Positions 1 to 7,849 of a stretch of DNA of 64,000 nt are shown piece after piece. Every line of letters begins with the position of its first letter. Position 1 is the stretch's first letter. The DNA is from Clostridia bacterium. GTDB lineage: Bacteria > Bacillota > Clostridia > Christensenellales > CAG-138. Both the position numbers and the translations under genes were made by a program. Below the pieces are notes generated by a model. That model searched no databases, was not told the origin of the DNA, and saw only the letters and a program-made list of their open reading frames with translations. The stretch covers positions 166,511 to 230,510 of the forward strand of contig JAGACA010000010.1 in assembly GCA_017614315.1 (NCBI GenBank), written 5' to 3'.

Positions 1-138
1 ATGCTCGTCGAGCACATGGATATGACGATAGAGGCTCCAGGCGCGAAGACCGTGTTCGTCAAGGGCGACAGGCTTACGCTGTTCGGAGATTACAAGGTCA
101 TCTGCAAGGCGTTCAACGCCAAGGAGCGCTTCGCGTAA
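1..138 (+). CDS. C-terminal fragment of an unidentified protein, possibly a TrkA_C/RCK_C-like domain
   Basis: The frame is open from base 1 to a TAA at 136-138 and gives 45 residues. The first codon is ATG, but nothing upstream is visible, so this is most likely the 3' end of a longer gene. The tail contains GDRLTLFGDYKVI followed by a short basic/hydrophobic helix, which resembles the last strand-helix of TrkA_C (RCK_C) domains of cation transport regulators. That match is pattern recognition only. An ABC-transporter TOBE end is an alternative. The M42 peptidase gene begins 41 bases downstream on the same strand. Confidence 0.45.
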   Translation: MLVEHMDMTIEAPGAKTVFVKGDRLTLFGDYKVICKAFNAKERFA

Positions 139-179
139 AAACGAGGCCAACGGATCACAACACCGAAAGGATCAACTAT

Positions 180-1214
180 ATGTACGACTTTAACGAAAAA
201 TACTGCATCGACGTTTTCAAAAGGCTTCTTGAGGCCGACAGCACTACCGGCCAGTATGAGGAGGTCGAGGAGCTCGCAGCGAAGATCACGGGCGAGCTGG
301 GCTTCCCCAAGGCGCGCACGCACAAGGGCGGCCTGATCGCCGATCTCGGCGGAGAGGGCGACCCCATCGTCGTGACGGCGCATCTTGACGACATTGGGCT
401 GATGGTGCGCCACATCAACGCCGACGGCACGCTGAACGTGTGTCCCGTCGGAGGGCTGTATCCCTTCTACTGCGTGACGGAAAACGTGCGCGTGCATACC
501 GCGGACGGCAGGATCCATACCGGATCCATCTGCCGCATACCCAATTCCGTACACGTGACCGAGGAGGAGCTTCGCCTCGCTGCTCCCGATTTCAGGAAGA
601 ACGTCTGCGTGATACTCGACAGCGACGTAAAGAGCGCCGCGGACGTGCGCGCGCTCGGCATCGAGACCGGCGACTACATCGCGCTGTACCCGCGCTTCGA
701 GACCGCGAACGGCTATCTGAAATCCCGCTTCATCGACGATAAGGCCTGCGCGGCGGTGCTCTTCACCGCTATGAAATACATAAAGGACAACGGGATCAAG
801 CCGAACAGGAAGGTCTACGCCTACTTCGCGGCGTATGAGGAGATCGGCCACGGCACTTCGTTCCTGCCGGAAGGCGTAAAGGACGTGCTCGCGATCGACA
901 TAGCGCCCCTCGGCCCCGACCAGAACTCCGACGAGAGGAAGGTCTCGATATTCGCCAAGGATTCCCGTTTCCCCTACCATCGCGGACTTCTTAACGAGCT
1001 CCGCGCTGCGGCCGAGGCGTCGGGCGTCGATTACGTCGTCGACGTATTCACTCCGCATTACGGCTCCGACGGCGATACCTCCATCGTCGCAGGGTATGAT
1101 ATCCGGCACGGAGCCATCGGCCCGGGCACTCTCAACAGCCACGGCTATGAGCGCACGCATATCGACGGTCTGAAGAACACCTACGGCCTGCTCCTCGCTT
1201 ATCTTCTGAAGTGA
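180..1214 (+). CDS. M42 family metallopeptidase (glutamyl/deblocking aminopeptidase type)
   Basis: This 344-residue protein belongs to the M42 cocatalytic-metal aminopeptidases (FrvX/CelM/PepA group), cytosolic enzymes that trim N-terminal residues from peptides. The family ligands are visible: His68 in AHLDDIGL, Asp186 in FIDDKAC, the Glu220-Glu221 pair in YEEIGHG (catalytic base and ligand), Asp240 in LAIDIAP, and a His in the SHGYERTH segment near 321. Length is typical. The start is supported by AAAGGA about 8 bases upstream. A GC hairpin follows and overlaps the purC promoter, so it is probably transcribed separately from the purine operon. Substrate preference cannot be read from sequence. 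Confidence 0.9.
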   Translation: MYDFNEKYCIDVFKRLLEADSTTGQYEEVEELAAKITGELGFPKARTHKGGLIADLGGEGDPIVVTAHLDDIGLMVRHINADGTLNVCPVGGLYPFYCVTENVRVHTADGRIHTGSICRIPNSVHVTEEELRLAAPDFRKNVCVILDSDVKSAADVRALGIETGDYIALYPRFETANGYLKSRFIDDKACAAVLFTAMKYIKDNGIKPNRKVYAYFAAYEEIGHGTSFLPEGVKDVLAIDIAPLGPDQNSDERKVSIFAKDSRFPYHRGLLNELRAAAEASGVDYVVDVFTPHYGSDGDTSIVAGYDIRHGAIGPGTLNSHGYERTHIDGLKNTYGLLLAYLLK

Positions 1215-1231
1215 TCCCGCATTAAAATACG

Positions 1232-1266
1232 CCCCGCGGCAATTGACAAGAACGCTGCGGGGTTTT
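1232..1266 (+). terminator. weak hairpin terminator of the M42 gene, overlapping the purC promoter
   Basis: CCCCGC at 1232-1237 can pair with GCGGGG at 1257-1262, with a 19-base loop, and is followed by TTTT. The loop contains the -35 box of the next promoter. The stem is short and the loop long, so strength is uncertain. Confidence 0.4.
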
Positions 1267-1271
1267 ATAAT
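1243..1271 (+). promoter_or_regulatory. consensus sigma-A promoter for purC-purA-purB
   Basis: TTGACA at 1243-1248 and TATAAT at 1266-1271 are both perfect consensus with a 17-base spacer. Transcription would start near 1278, giving a leader of about 36 bases; no purine riboswitch fits in that space. Confidence 0.85.
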
Positions 1272-1313
1272 TATAAAGTTGTATCAACACATCTTAAACG
1301 GAGGATGGTCAAA

Positions 1314-2027
1314 ATGGAAAAACTCGAACAACTCTATGAAGGCAAGGCAAAAAAGGTTTTCAGGACAAGCGATCCCGAAAAGCTCATAGTATCATATAAG
1401 GACGACGCGACCGCTTTCAACGGCCTCAAAAAAGGTACGATCGCCGGAAAGGGCGTCATCAACAACAAGATGAGCAATCTCCTCATGCAGATGCTCGAAA
1501 AAGCGGGCGTTCCCACGCACTTCGTCGAGGAGCTGAACGACCGCGAGACCGTGGTAAAGCGCGTTTCGATCGTTCCTCTTGAGGTCATTATCAGGAACAT
1601 CTCCGCCGGTTCCTTCGCAAAGAGGTACGGCGTTAAAGAGGGCATCGTGTTCGACAGTCCCACCATCGAGTTCTCGTACAAGAACGACGAACTCGGCGAT
1701 CCCCTCATCAACGCCTATCACGCGCTCGCATTGAAGCTCGCGACCGAGGAGGAGATCGAGACCATAAAGCGCTATGCCTTCAAGGTCAACGAGGAGCTTA
1801 AAAGGTTTTGGCTCTCCTGCGGCGTGACGCTCGTCGATTTCAAGCTGGAATTCGGCAGGCTCTCCGACGGCACGATCGTCCTCGCAGACGAGATCAGCCC
1901 CGACACCTGCAGGCTTTGGGACGTAAAGACGGGCGAGAAGCTCGACAAGGACAGGTTCCGCAGGGATCTCGGCGGAGTCGAGGACGCATATAAAGAGGTC
2001 ATGAACCGTCTTATGAACAATATCTGA
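1314..2027 (+). CDS. purC: phosphoribosylaminoimidazole-succinocarboxamide synthase (SAICAR synthetase)
   Basis: PurC joins aspartate to CAIR with ATP in de novo purine synthesis. The family opening [10 protein letters not shown] lies at the N-terminus, followed by the [15 protein letters not shown] segment, the [10 protein letters not shown] signature and the DFKLEFG / [14 protein letters not shown] motifs near the C-terminus. Length (237 residues) is typical of bacterial PurC. An ATG at 1305 touches the GGAGG at 1300-1304, so the in-frame ATG at 1314, nine bases from the ribosome binding site, is the better start. It is first in a tight operon with purA and purB. Confidence 0.95.
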   Translation: MEKLEQLYEGKAKKVFRTSDPEKLIVSYKDDATAFNGLKKGTIAGKGVINNKMSNLLMQMLEKAGVPTHFVEELNDRETVVKRVSIVPLEVIIRNISAGSFAKRYGVKEGIVFDSPTIEFSYKNDELGDPLINAYHALALKLATEEEIETIKRYAFKVNEELKRFWLSCGVTLVDFKLEFGRLSDGTIVLADEISPDTCRLWDVKTGEKLDKDRFRRDLGGVEDAYKEVMNRLMNNI

Positions 2028-2037
2028 GGTAGATACC

Positions 2038-3315
2038 ATGTCTAACTGCGCTATTGTCGGTGTAAACTGGGGAGACGAAGGCAAGGGCCGCATGGTCGAC
2101 CTTCTGACCGAGGATTTCGACGTGGTCGTCCGCTATCAGGGCGGCGGCAACGCCGGACACACCGTTATAAACGACAAGGGCAAATTCGCCCTGCACCTAC
2201 TGCCCTCCGGCATTTTCCGCGAAGGCGTCGTGAACGTTTTGGGCAACGGCGTCGCTCTCGATCCCGAGAACCTATGGAACGAGATCGAGGAGACGCGGGC
2301 GAAGGGCGTTTCCATCACCCCCGACAATCTTAAGATCAGCTCGCGCGCGTCGCTCCTGATGCCCTGGCACCGCCTTCTGGACGAGCTCGAGGAGGCGCGC
2401 CTCAAGGACAAGAAATTCGGATCGACGAAGCAGGGCATCGCCCCGTTCTATTCCGACAAGTATCAGAAGAAGACCGTCCTCGCGGGAGAGCTGATGTATC
2501 CTGAAAGGCTCGCAGCGCATATCCGCGACCTTGCCGAGTGGAAGAACCTCATCATAAGCTCCGTTTACGGCGCGCCTGAATACACCGAGGAAGCCATAAA
2601 CGAGTGGCTCGGCGATTACTGCGAAAAGATCAAGCCCTTTATCTGCGACACAGGCGAATTCCTTTCGGAGGCCGCCGGAAGCGGCAAGCGCATCCTCTTC
2701 GAGGCGCAGCTCGGTTCGCTCCGCGATATCGACTTCGGCATACATCCCTTCACGACCTCGTCCAACACCCTTGCGGCTTACGCGCCGATCGGCTCCGGCT
2801 GTCCTTCCTTAAAGATCGGCAGCGTCATCGGCGTGGTGAAGGCTTATTCCACCTGCGTCGGCGAAGGTCCGTTCGTGTGCGAGATGTTCGGCGACGAGGC
2901 GGAGAAGCTTCGCAAAGAGGGCTTTGAGTACGGCGCGAAGACCGGCCGCCCGAGAAGAGTAGGGCCGATCGACCTTGTCGCCACAAGGTACGGCGCACTT
3001 CTGCAGGGCGCGAGCGAGATCGCCCTTACGAAGCTCGACGTTCTGAGCTATATGGACAGGATCCCCGTCTGCGCCCATTACGAGTTGGACGGCGAGATCG
3101 TCGATTCGTTCCCCTTCCCCGCCGCGCTCGACCGCGCGAAGCCCGTCATCGAATACCTCGACGGCTGGGGCACGGACATCTCGAAGGCAAGGAGCTTTGA
3201 CGAGCTCCCCGAGGCCGCAAAGGAATACGTGCTGTATGTCCAGAGGGCGATCGGCGTTCCCATCACCTACGTTTCCGTAGGTCCCGAGCGCGAAAGCATC
3301 ATTATCAGGAAATAA
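2038..3315 (+). CDS. purA: adenylosuccinate synthetase
   Basis: PurA uses GTP and aspartate to convert IMP to adenylosuccinate, the first committed step to AMP. The 425-residue protein shows the N-terminal P-loop-like WGDEGKG, the GGGNAGHT motif and the C-terminal KTGRPRRVGPIDLV and TKLDVL (guanine-binding) segments. The usual FEGAQG stretch is altered to FEAQLGSLRDIDFG, so this belongs to a divergent branch. GAGGT precedes the ATG, and the gene follows purC by 10 bases. Together with purB it channels IMP toward adenine nucleotides. Confidence 0.94.
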   Translation: MSNCAIVGVNWGDEGKGRMVDLLTEDFDVVVRYQGGGNAGHTVINDKGKFALHLLPSGIFREGVVNVLGNGVALDPENLWNEIEETRAKGVSITPDNLKISSRASLLMPWHRLLDELEEARLKDKKFGSTKQGIAPFYSDKYQKKTVLAGELMYPERLAAHIRDLAEWKNLIISSVYGAPEYTEEAINEWLGDYCEKIKPFICDTGEFLSEAAGSGKRILFEAQLGSLRDIDFGIHPFTTSSNTLAAYAPIGSGCPSLKIGSVIGVVKAYSTCVGEGPFVCEMFGDEAEKLRKEGFEYGAKTGRPRRVGPIDLVATRYGALLQGASEIALTKLDVLSYMDRIPVCAHYELDGEIVDSFPFPAALDRAKPVIEYLDGWGTDISKARSFDELPEAAKEYVLYVQRAIGVPITYVSVGPERESIIIRK

Positions 3316-3319
3316 GGCT

Positions 3320-4741
3320 ATGAACAATACCGAGATCTATAATTCCCCCCTTGCCTCCAGATACGCCTCCGACTATATGCTGAGGCTGTTCTCGCAGGAC
3401 GAGCGCATAAAGACCTGGCGAAAGCTGTGGGTATCGCTCGCGAAGGCCGAGATGAAGCTGGGGCTTCCCATTACCGAAGCGCAGGTGGACGAGCTTGCCG
3501 CTCATATCGACGACATCGATTACGATACCGCCGCAAAGCGCGAAAAGGAAGTCCGCCACGACGTCATGGCGCACGTCTATACCTACGGGCTCGCGGCGCC
3601 GTCGGCGGCGGGGATAATCCACCTCGGCGCGACGAGCTGCTATGTCACGGACAACGCCGATCTCGTCATTTACCGCGACGGGCTGAACTACCTGAAGGGC
3701 GAGCTGAAGAGCGTCATCAAGAACCTTGCTGCGTTCGCCGAAAAGTACAAGGCGCTCCCCACCCTCGGCTATACGCATTATCAGCCCGCGCAGCTCGTGA
3801 CCGTCGGAAAGCGCGCCGCGCTGTGGATACAGGATCTCGTATCGGATCTTAACGAGCTTGACTTCGCCGTAAAGAACTTAAGGTTCCTCGGCTGCCGAGG
3901 CACTACCGGCACCGAAGCGAGCTTCATGGAGCTTTTCGAGGGCGATACCGCCAAGATCGACGAGATGAACCGCATGATCGCCGCCGATTTCGGCTTTGAC
4001 GAGATATTCGGCGTTTCGGGACAGACTTATCCCCGCAAGGTCGACAGCCGTATACTCAACGCGCTCTCGTCCGTCGCGCAGAGCCTGTACCGCATGGCGA
4101 ACGACATCCGTCTGCTCCAGCACGACCGCCAGATCGAGGAGCCCTTCGAAAAGAACCAGATCGGCTCGAGCGCGATGGCGTACAAGCGCAATCCCATGCG
4201 CTGCGAAAGGATCTGCTCGCTTTCGAGGTATCTGATGTCCGACGCGATGAACGCGCCGATGACGGCTTCCGTGCAGTGGCTCGAGCGCACTTTGGACGAT
4301 TCCGCGAACCGCCGCATATCGATGCCCGAGGGCTTCCTCTGCGCCGACGCGATACTGCGTCTTGCAAAGAACGTGACCGACGGTCTGCACGTGAACGAAA
4401 GGATCGTCGAGCGCACAGTAATGGAATATCTCCCCTTTATCGCGACCGAGAACCTTATGATGGAGGGCGTGAAGAGGGGCGGCGACCGTCAGAAGCTTCA
4501 CGAGATAATCAGGACCTGCTCCATGAAGGCTACGAAGCGCATGAAAGAAGGGCTCGAATGCGACCTCCTCGACAGGCTCAAGAACGAGCCCGAGTTCGGC
4601 CTAACCGGCGACGAGTTCGACGAGCTCCTTAAGCCCGAAAAGTACGTCGGCAGATGTCCCGAGCAGGTGACAGCTTACCTTAAGACCGTCCTTCCCCTGC
4701 TTGAAGGCGCGGACGACTCAGAGGCCGAGATAAACCTTTGA
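3320..4741 (+). CDS. purB: adenylosuccinate lyase
   Basis: PurB is a fumarase/aspartase superfamily enzyme that releases fumarate from SAICAR and from adenylosuccinate, so it serves both steps flanked by the products of the two upstream genes. The superfamily signature GSSAMAYKRNP is present around residue 288, and TSCYVTDNAD and the conserved LGYTHYQPAQ segment occur earlier. Length is 473 residues. It starts 4 bases after purA and is followed by a strong terminator, which closes the purCAB operon. Confidence 0.95.
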   Translation: MNNTEIYNSPLASRYASDYMLRLFSQDERIKTWRKLWVSLAKAEMKLGLPITEAQVDELAAHIDDIDYDTAAKREKEVRHDVMAHVYTYGLAAPSAAGIIHLGATSCYVTDNADLVIYRDGLNYLKGELKSVIKNLAAFAEKYKALPTLGYTHYQPAQLVTVGKRAALWIQDLVSDLNELDFAVKNLRFLGCRGTTGTEASFMELFEGDTAKIDEMNRMIAADFGFDEIFGVSGQTYPRKVDSRILNALSSVAQSLYRMANDIRLLQHDRQIEEPFEKNQIGSSAMAYKRNPMRCERICSLSRYLMSDAMNAPMTASVQWLERTLDDSANRRISMPEGFLCADAILRLAKNVTDGLHVNERIVERTVMEYLPFIATENLMMEGVKRGGDRQKLHEIIRTCSMKATKRMKEGLECDLLDRLKNEPEFGLTGDEFDELLKPEKYVGRCPEQVTAYLKTVLPLLEGADDSEAEINL

Positions 4742-4756
4742 TCGATACATTCCCCG

Positions 4757-4790
4757 CAGGCAAAGAAAAACTTTGCCTGTTTTATTTTTC
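4757..4790 (+). terminator. intrinsic terminator of purCAB
   Basis: A perfect 9-bp stem (4757-4765 with 4771-4779) with an AAAAA loop is followed by TTTTATTTTTC. Confidence 0.9.
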
Positions 4791-4792
4791 TC

Positions 4793-4821
4793 TTGCACCG
4801 ATATATTATTTGGTATATAAT
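4793..4821 (+). promoter_or_regulatory. sigma-A promoter of the EAL gene
   Basis: TTGCAC at 4793-4798, a 17-base spacer and TATAAT at 4816-4821, starting only a few bases after the purB terminator. Confidence 0.75.
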
Positions 4822-4859
4822 GGATCTGTAAAAGTTTGCTTTTGGAAGGAGAGCGTTTT

Positions 4860-6458
4860 ATGGGCAGGATAATGACCGAGACCGAAATGCTGCTCGGGTT
4901 CGATAAGGCGATCAAAGAAGGTCATATCTTTCCGTATTTCCAGCCGCAGTATAACCACTCCACCGGCCGTATGATAGGCGCGGAGGCGCTTATGCGCTGG
5001 AACGATCCGGCGCACGGCATGCAGAGCCCCGCCGATTTTATACCCGTTCTCGAAAACTACCGTCTTATACGCAAGGCGGATCTGTTCATGATGAAAACGA
5101 TCTGCAGATTCCTGAACGGCTGTATCGAAAGCGGCATATCCCCCGTCCCCATTTCGTTCAACATCTCCCGCCACGACATTTTCTCCGGCGATTACGTAAA
5201 CGAGATCGAGGAGATCCGCGAGCATTACGGCGTCCCGGTGAAATACCTCCGTGCGGAGATAACCGAGTCCTCCGCGATAGGCGGCATGGAGCTCGTTTCG
5301 GGCGTATTGACGAAGCTCCACGATCTAGGGTATCTCGTCGAAATGGACGATTTCGGAAGCGGGTATTCGTCGCTGAACGTTCTTAAGGATCTCCCGGTCG
5401 ACGTTATAAAGCTCGACATGCGGTTCCTGTCGGGCGATCTTACCGGCCGCGGAGGGATAATCGTGGGCTCAATGGTGCAGATGGCGAAGTGGCTCGGCGC
5501 GTCGACCATCGCCGAGGGCGTCGAAACGAACGAACAGGCCGACTACATGAAGAGCATCGGCTGCAATTACATACAGGGGTACCTCTATTCGAGGCCGATA
5601 CCGCAGGACGAGTTCCTCGAAAAGCTGAAGACCTCCTCGCTCGAGAGCACAAAACCCTCCATGAAGCTCATCAGCATTATGGATACCGGCAAGTTCTGGA
5701 GCCCGGAATCCCTTGAAACTTTGATATTCTCGAACTATGTCGGCGCGGCGTGCATTTTCAGTTATTATATTGACACCGGCAAGGTGGACATCGTGCGCGC
5801 GAATCCCAAATACATGAAGGAGCTCGGCATGAACATGACCGAGGATGAAGTATTGAGGTCGGATCCCTGGCTGGAGCACGACTCCGAAAGCCGGGCCGAG
5901 ATGGAAAGCGCCATCAAAAAGGCCATCGAGACAGGCGAAGAGGTCGAAGTCGAGACCTGGCGCACGATCAGGTCGAAATGCTGCGGCGAGGATCACATCT
6001 GCGTGAGGAGCTCGATGCGTCTTATCGGCATTTCCGACGATCAGGCAATGATCTACGCGAGGGCAAGGAATATCACCGCCGAGAAGGCAAGCATTCGCGC
6101 GCTGGCGGAAAGCGAGAAGGTATTCCGCTATGCCGCCGAGCATACGAACTCCTACGCGTGGGAATACGATATCTCGACCGACGAGATGCGTCCGTGCTCG
6201 CGCTGTATGCGCGATCTCGGCCTGCCTCCGCTTCTGAAGAATTATCCTGAACCGGTCATTGAAAGCGGCCTCTTCCCCGCCGACTACGCAGATATGTATC
6301 GCGAATGGCACAGGAAGCTCAAGGAGGGCGTGGGCGAGCTTGAAGCCGACATACCCCTGACCGCCGACCGCATACCGTTCCGAGTCCGATACACGACCGA
6401 GTTCGACGAAAACGGCAGACCGTTGAAGGCGTACGGCTCGGCAGAGCTTATAAAATAA
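4860..6458 (+). CDS. EAL-domain cyclic-di-GMP phosphodiesterase with C-terminal PAS-like domains
   Basis: The N-terminal 250 residues form an EAL domain that should hydrolyse c-di-GMP to pGpG. The catalytic set is intact: Glu42 (EAL), Asn101, Glu136, Asp163-Asp164 in DDFGSGYSS, Lys184, Glu219 in AEGVE and Gln226. There is no GGDEF domain. The remaining 280 residues look like two PAS/PAC-type sensor folds, the reverse of the usual sensor-first order. No membrane segment is seen, so it is probably cytosolic. The ATG at 4860 has GGAAGGAG about 8 bases upstream and is preferred over an upstream TTG. It has its own promoter and terminator. The bound signal is unknown. Confidence 0.9.
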   Translation: MGRIMTETEMLLGFDKAIKEGHIFPYFQPQYNHSTGRMIGAEALMRWNDPAHGMQSPADFIPVLENYRLIRKADLFMMKTICRFLNGCIESGISPVPISFNISRHDIFSGDYVNEIEEIREHYGVPVKYLRAEITESSAIGGMELVSGVLTKLHDLGYLVEMDDFGSGYSSLNVLKDLPVDVIKLDMRFLSGDLTGRGGIIVGSMVQMAKWLGASTIAEGVETNEQADYMKSIGCNYIQGYLYSRPIPQDEFLEKLKTSSLESTKPSMKLISIMDTGKFWSPESLETLIFSNYVGAACIFSYYIDTGKVDIVRANPKYMKELGMNMTEDEVLRSDPWLEHDSESRAEMESAIKKAIETGEEVEVETWRTIRSKCCGEDHICVRSSMRLIGISDDQAMIYARARNITAEKASIRALAESEKVFRYAAEHTNSYAWEYDISTDEMRPCSRCMRDLGLPPLLKNYPEPVIESGLFPADYADMYREWHRKLKEGVGELEADIPLTADRIPFRVRYTTEFDENGRPLKAYGSAELIK

Positions 6459-6469
6459 AGCACCAAACC

Positions 6470-6497
6470 CCCGGCAGAATACGCCGGGAGTTTTTTT
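6470..6497 (+). terminator. intrinsic terminator of the EAL gene
   Basis: CCCGGC at 6470-6475 pairs with GCCGGG at 6483-6488 across a 7-base loop, followed by AG and seven T. Confidence 0.85.
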
Positions 6498-6524
6498 ACG
6501 CTCTGCGGCCCGTGAAGCGGCGTA

Positions 6525-6553
6525 TTGACAATTGCCATACTCCGGTGTATAAT
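6525..6553 (+). promoter_or_regulatory. consensus sigma-A promoter of the riboswitch and B12 transporter operon
   Basis: TTGACA at 6525-6530 and TATAAT at 6548-6553 with a 17-base spacer; TG lies just before the -10. Transcription would begin near 6560, immediately before the aptamer. Confidence 0.88.
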
Positions 6554-6571
6554 AGCCGTAATTGAATAAAG

Positions 6572-6750
6572 CAGTCGGTGCCTCCGCCTAAAAGGACGGG
6601 GGTCAAAAGGGAAACAGGTCAAACGCCTGTGCGAACTCGTCACCGTATGCGGGTCTTAGCTGTCAAGCGCGATGCAGCCACTGAGAGATCGGGAAGGCGA
6701 CAGCGAAATTGCCGCGAGCCGGGAAACCTGCCGATTGCCGGTACGGAAAA
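6572..6750 (+). ncRNA. cobalamin (adenosylcobalamin/B12) riboswitch aptamer
   Basis: The ordered conserved blocks of the cobalamin riboswitch are present: GGTGCC at 6577-6582, AAAAGGGAA near 6605-6613, GCCACTG at 6676-6682, and the B12-box-like run GAGCCGGGAAACCTGCC at 6716-6732. The element sits between a consensus promoter and an intrinsic terminator, just upstream of a BtuFCD-type importer. This is the arrangement of transcriptional repression by B12. Short open frames across this region are chance. Confidence 0.93.
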
Positions 6751-6809
6751 TTCGTTTTCCAGATCACGAGGAATTGATTGTGTACCAAACCTTACAGCAT
6801 TGTTTCATC

Positions 6810-6846
6810 AGTCCTTTTCCCGTGTGGATAAGGACTTTTTGTTTTG
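6810..6846 (+). terminator. expression-platform terminator of the cobalamin riboswitch
   Basis: AGTCCTT at 6810-6816 pairs with AAGGACT at 6830-6836, followed by TTTTGTTTTG. It lies about 60 bases 3' of the aptamer and 75 bases before btuF, so cobalamin binding most likely favours it over an antiterminator. Confidence 0.85.
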
Positions 6847-6910
6847 CGTTCCGGCTCAGGACGCTTTGTAGGATATCTAAAGGATCATTTCCATTAAGGG
6901 AGGAATATAG

Positions 6911-7840
6911 ATGAAAACCACTATCAGGATCATGGCTCTCGTGTTCGCCGCGATACTCGTCGTCTCGTCAGCGGCATGCAAAAAGCCTGCAGACACCACG
7001 GTCAGGCTGACCGACATGACGGGTCACGAGGTCGTTCTCGAGAAACCCGCGGAGCGCATCGTCGCGCTGTCCGCAGCCGACTGCGAGATCATCTGCGCTC
7101 TCGGAGCGGGCGAGCTTCTTGTCGGCAGAGGCGAATACTGCGATTATCCCGAGGAAGTCCTCAACGTTCCGTCCGTTGAGTCGGGCGGCACCACCAACAT
7201 CGAGCAGATCCTCGCTCTCAACCCCGACGTGGTGGTCATGAGCAGTATGGCTCAGACCAAGGAACAGGTCAGGGTTCTTGAGGACGCCGGAGTTGCGGTC
7301 GTCGTCAGCGACGCGAAGGATATCGCCGGAGTTTATTCCTCGATAGAGCTTCTCGGCAAGCTTCTCGGCAAGGACAACGAAGCGGCGAATATCGTTTCCT
7401 CAATGAAGGCCGCGTTTGACGAGATCGCGGAAAAAAAGTTCGACGGCACTCAGACGGTCTATTTTGAGGTCTCTCCCCTGCAGTGGGGTCTGTGGACAGC
7501 CGGCAAGGGAACGTTCATGAACGAGATCGCCGAGATGATGGGCCTTAAGAACTGCTTTGGCGACGTCGAGGGCTGGGCGGAGATCTCCGAAGAGCAGGTG
7601 CTCGAGCGGAATCCCGATTTCATAGTTACCATCACCATGTATTACGGCGACGGCCCCACTCCGGTCGAGGAGATCCTCTCCCGTCCCGGCTGGGAGAACG
7701 TGACCGCAGTTAAGAATCAAGCTATACTGAATCTTAAGAACGACGAGCTGTCCCGTCCCGCTCCCCGTCTTACGGACGGCGCCAAAATGCTGTATGATTT
7801 TGTTATGAAATCCGAGGTGGCTCAAAAGCCTGCCGCATAA
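6911..7840 (+). CDS. btuF: cobalamin ABC transporter substrate-binding lipoprotein (BtuF type)
   Basis: A 309-residue solute-binding protein of the BtuF/FecB class. The signal peptide ends in a lipobox (VSSAAC, lipidated Cys23), anchoring it outside the membrane. The mature domain begins with VRLTDMTGHEVVL and ERIVALSAADCEIICALG, typical of Peripl_BP_2 proteins that bind B12 or ferric siderophores. The cobalamin riboswitch directly upstream settles the choice in favour of corrinoids. GGGAGG precedes the ATG. It is first in an operon with the permease and ATPase. Confidence 0.9.
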   Translation: MKTTIRIMALVFAAILVVSSAACKKPADTTVRLTDMTGHEVVLEKPAERIVALSAADCEIICALGAGELLVGRGEYCDYPEEVLNVPSVESGGTTNIEQILALNPDVVVMSSMAQTKEQVRVLEDAGVAVVVSDAKDIAGVYSSIELLGKLLGKDNEAANIVSSMKAAFDEIAEKKFDGTQTVYFEVSPLQWGLWTAGKGTFMNEIAEMMGLKNCFGDVEGWAEISEEQVLERNPDFIVTITMYYGDGPTPVEEILSRPGWENVTAVKNQAILNLKNDELSRPAPRLTDGAKMLYDFVMKSEVAQKPAA

Positions 7841-7849
7841 AAGGAGCTT

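Noticed and set aside
1278..1313. Purine riboswitch ahead of purC
   Set aside because: The leader is only about 36 bases from the predicted start to the ATG and contains none of the conserved purine aptamer sequence.
6578..6914. Short open frames across the region before btuF
   Set aside because: The DNA is explained by the cobalamin aptamer and its terminator; the frames have no Shine-Dalgarno and conflict with the RNA structure.
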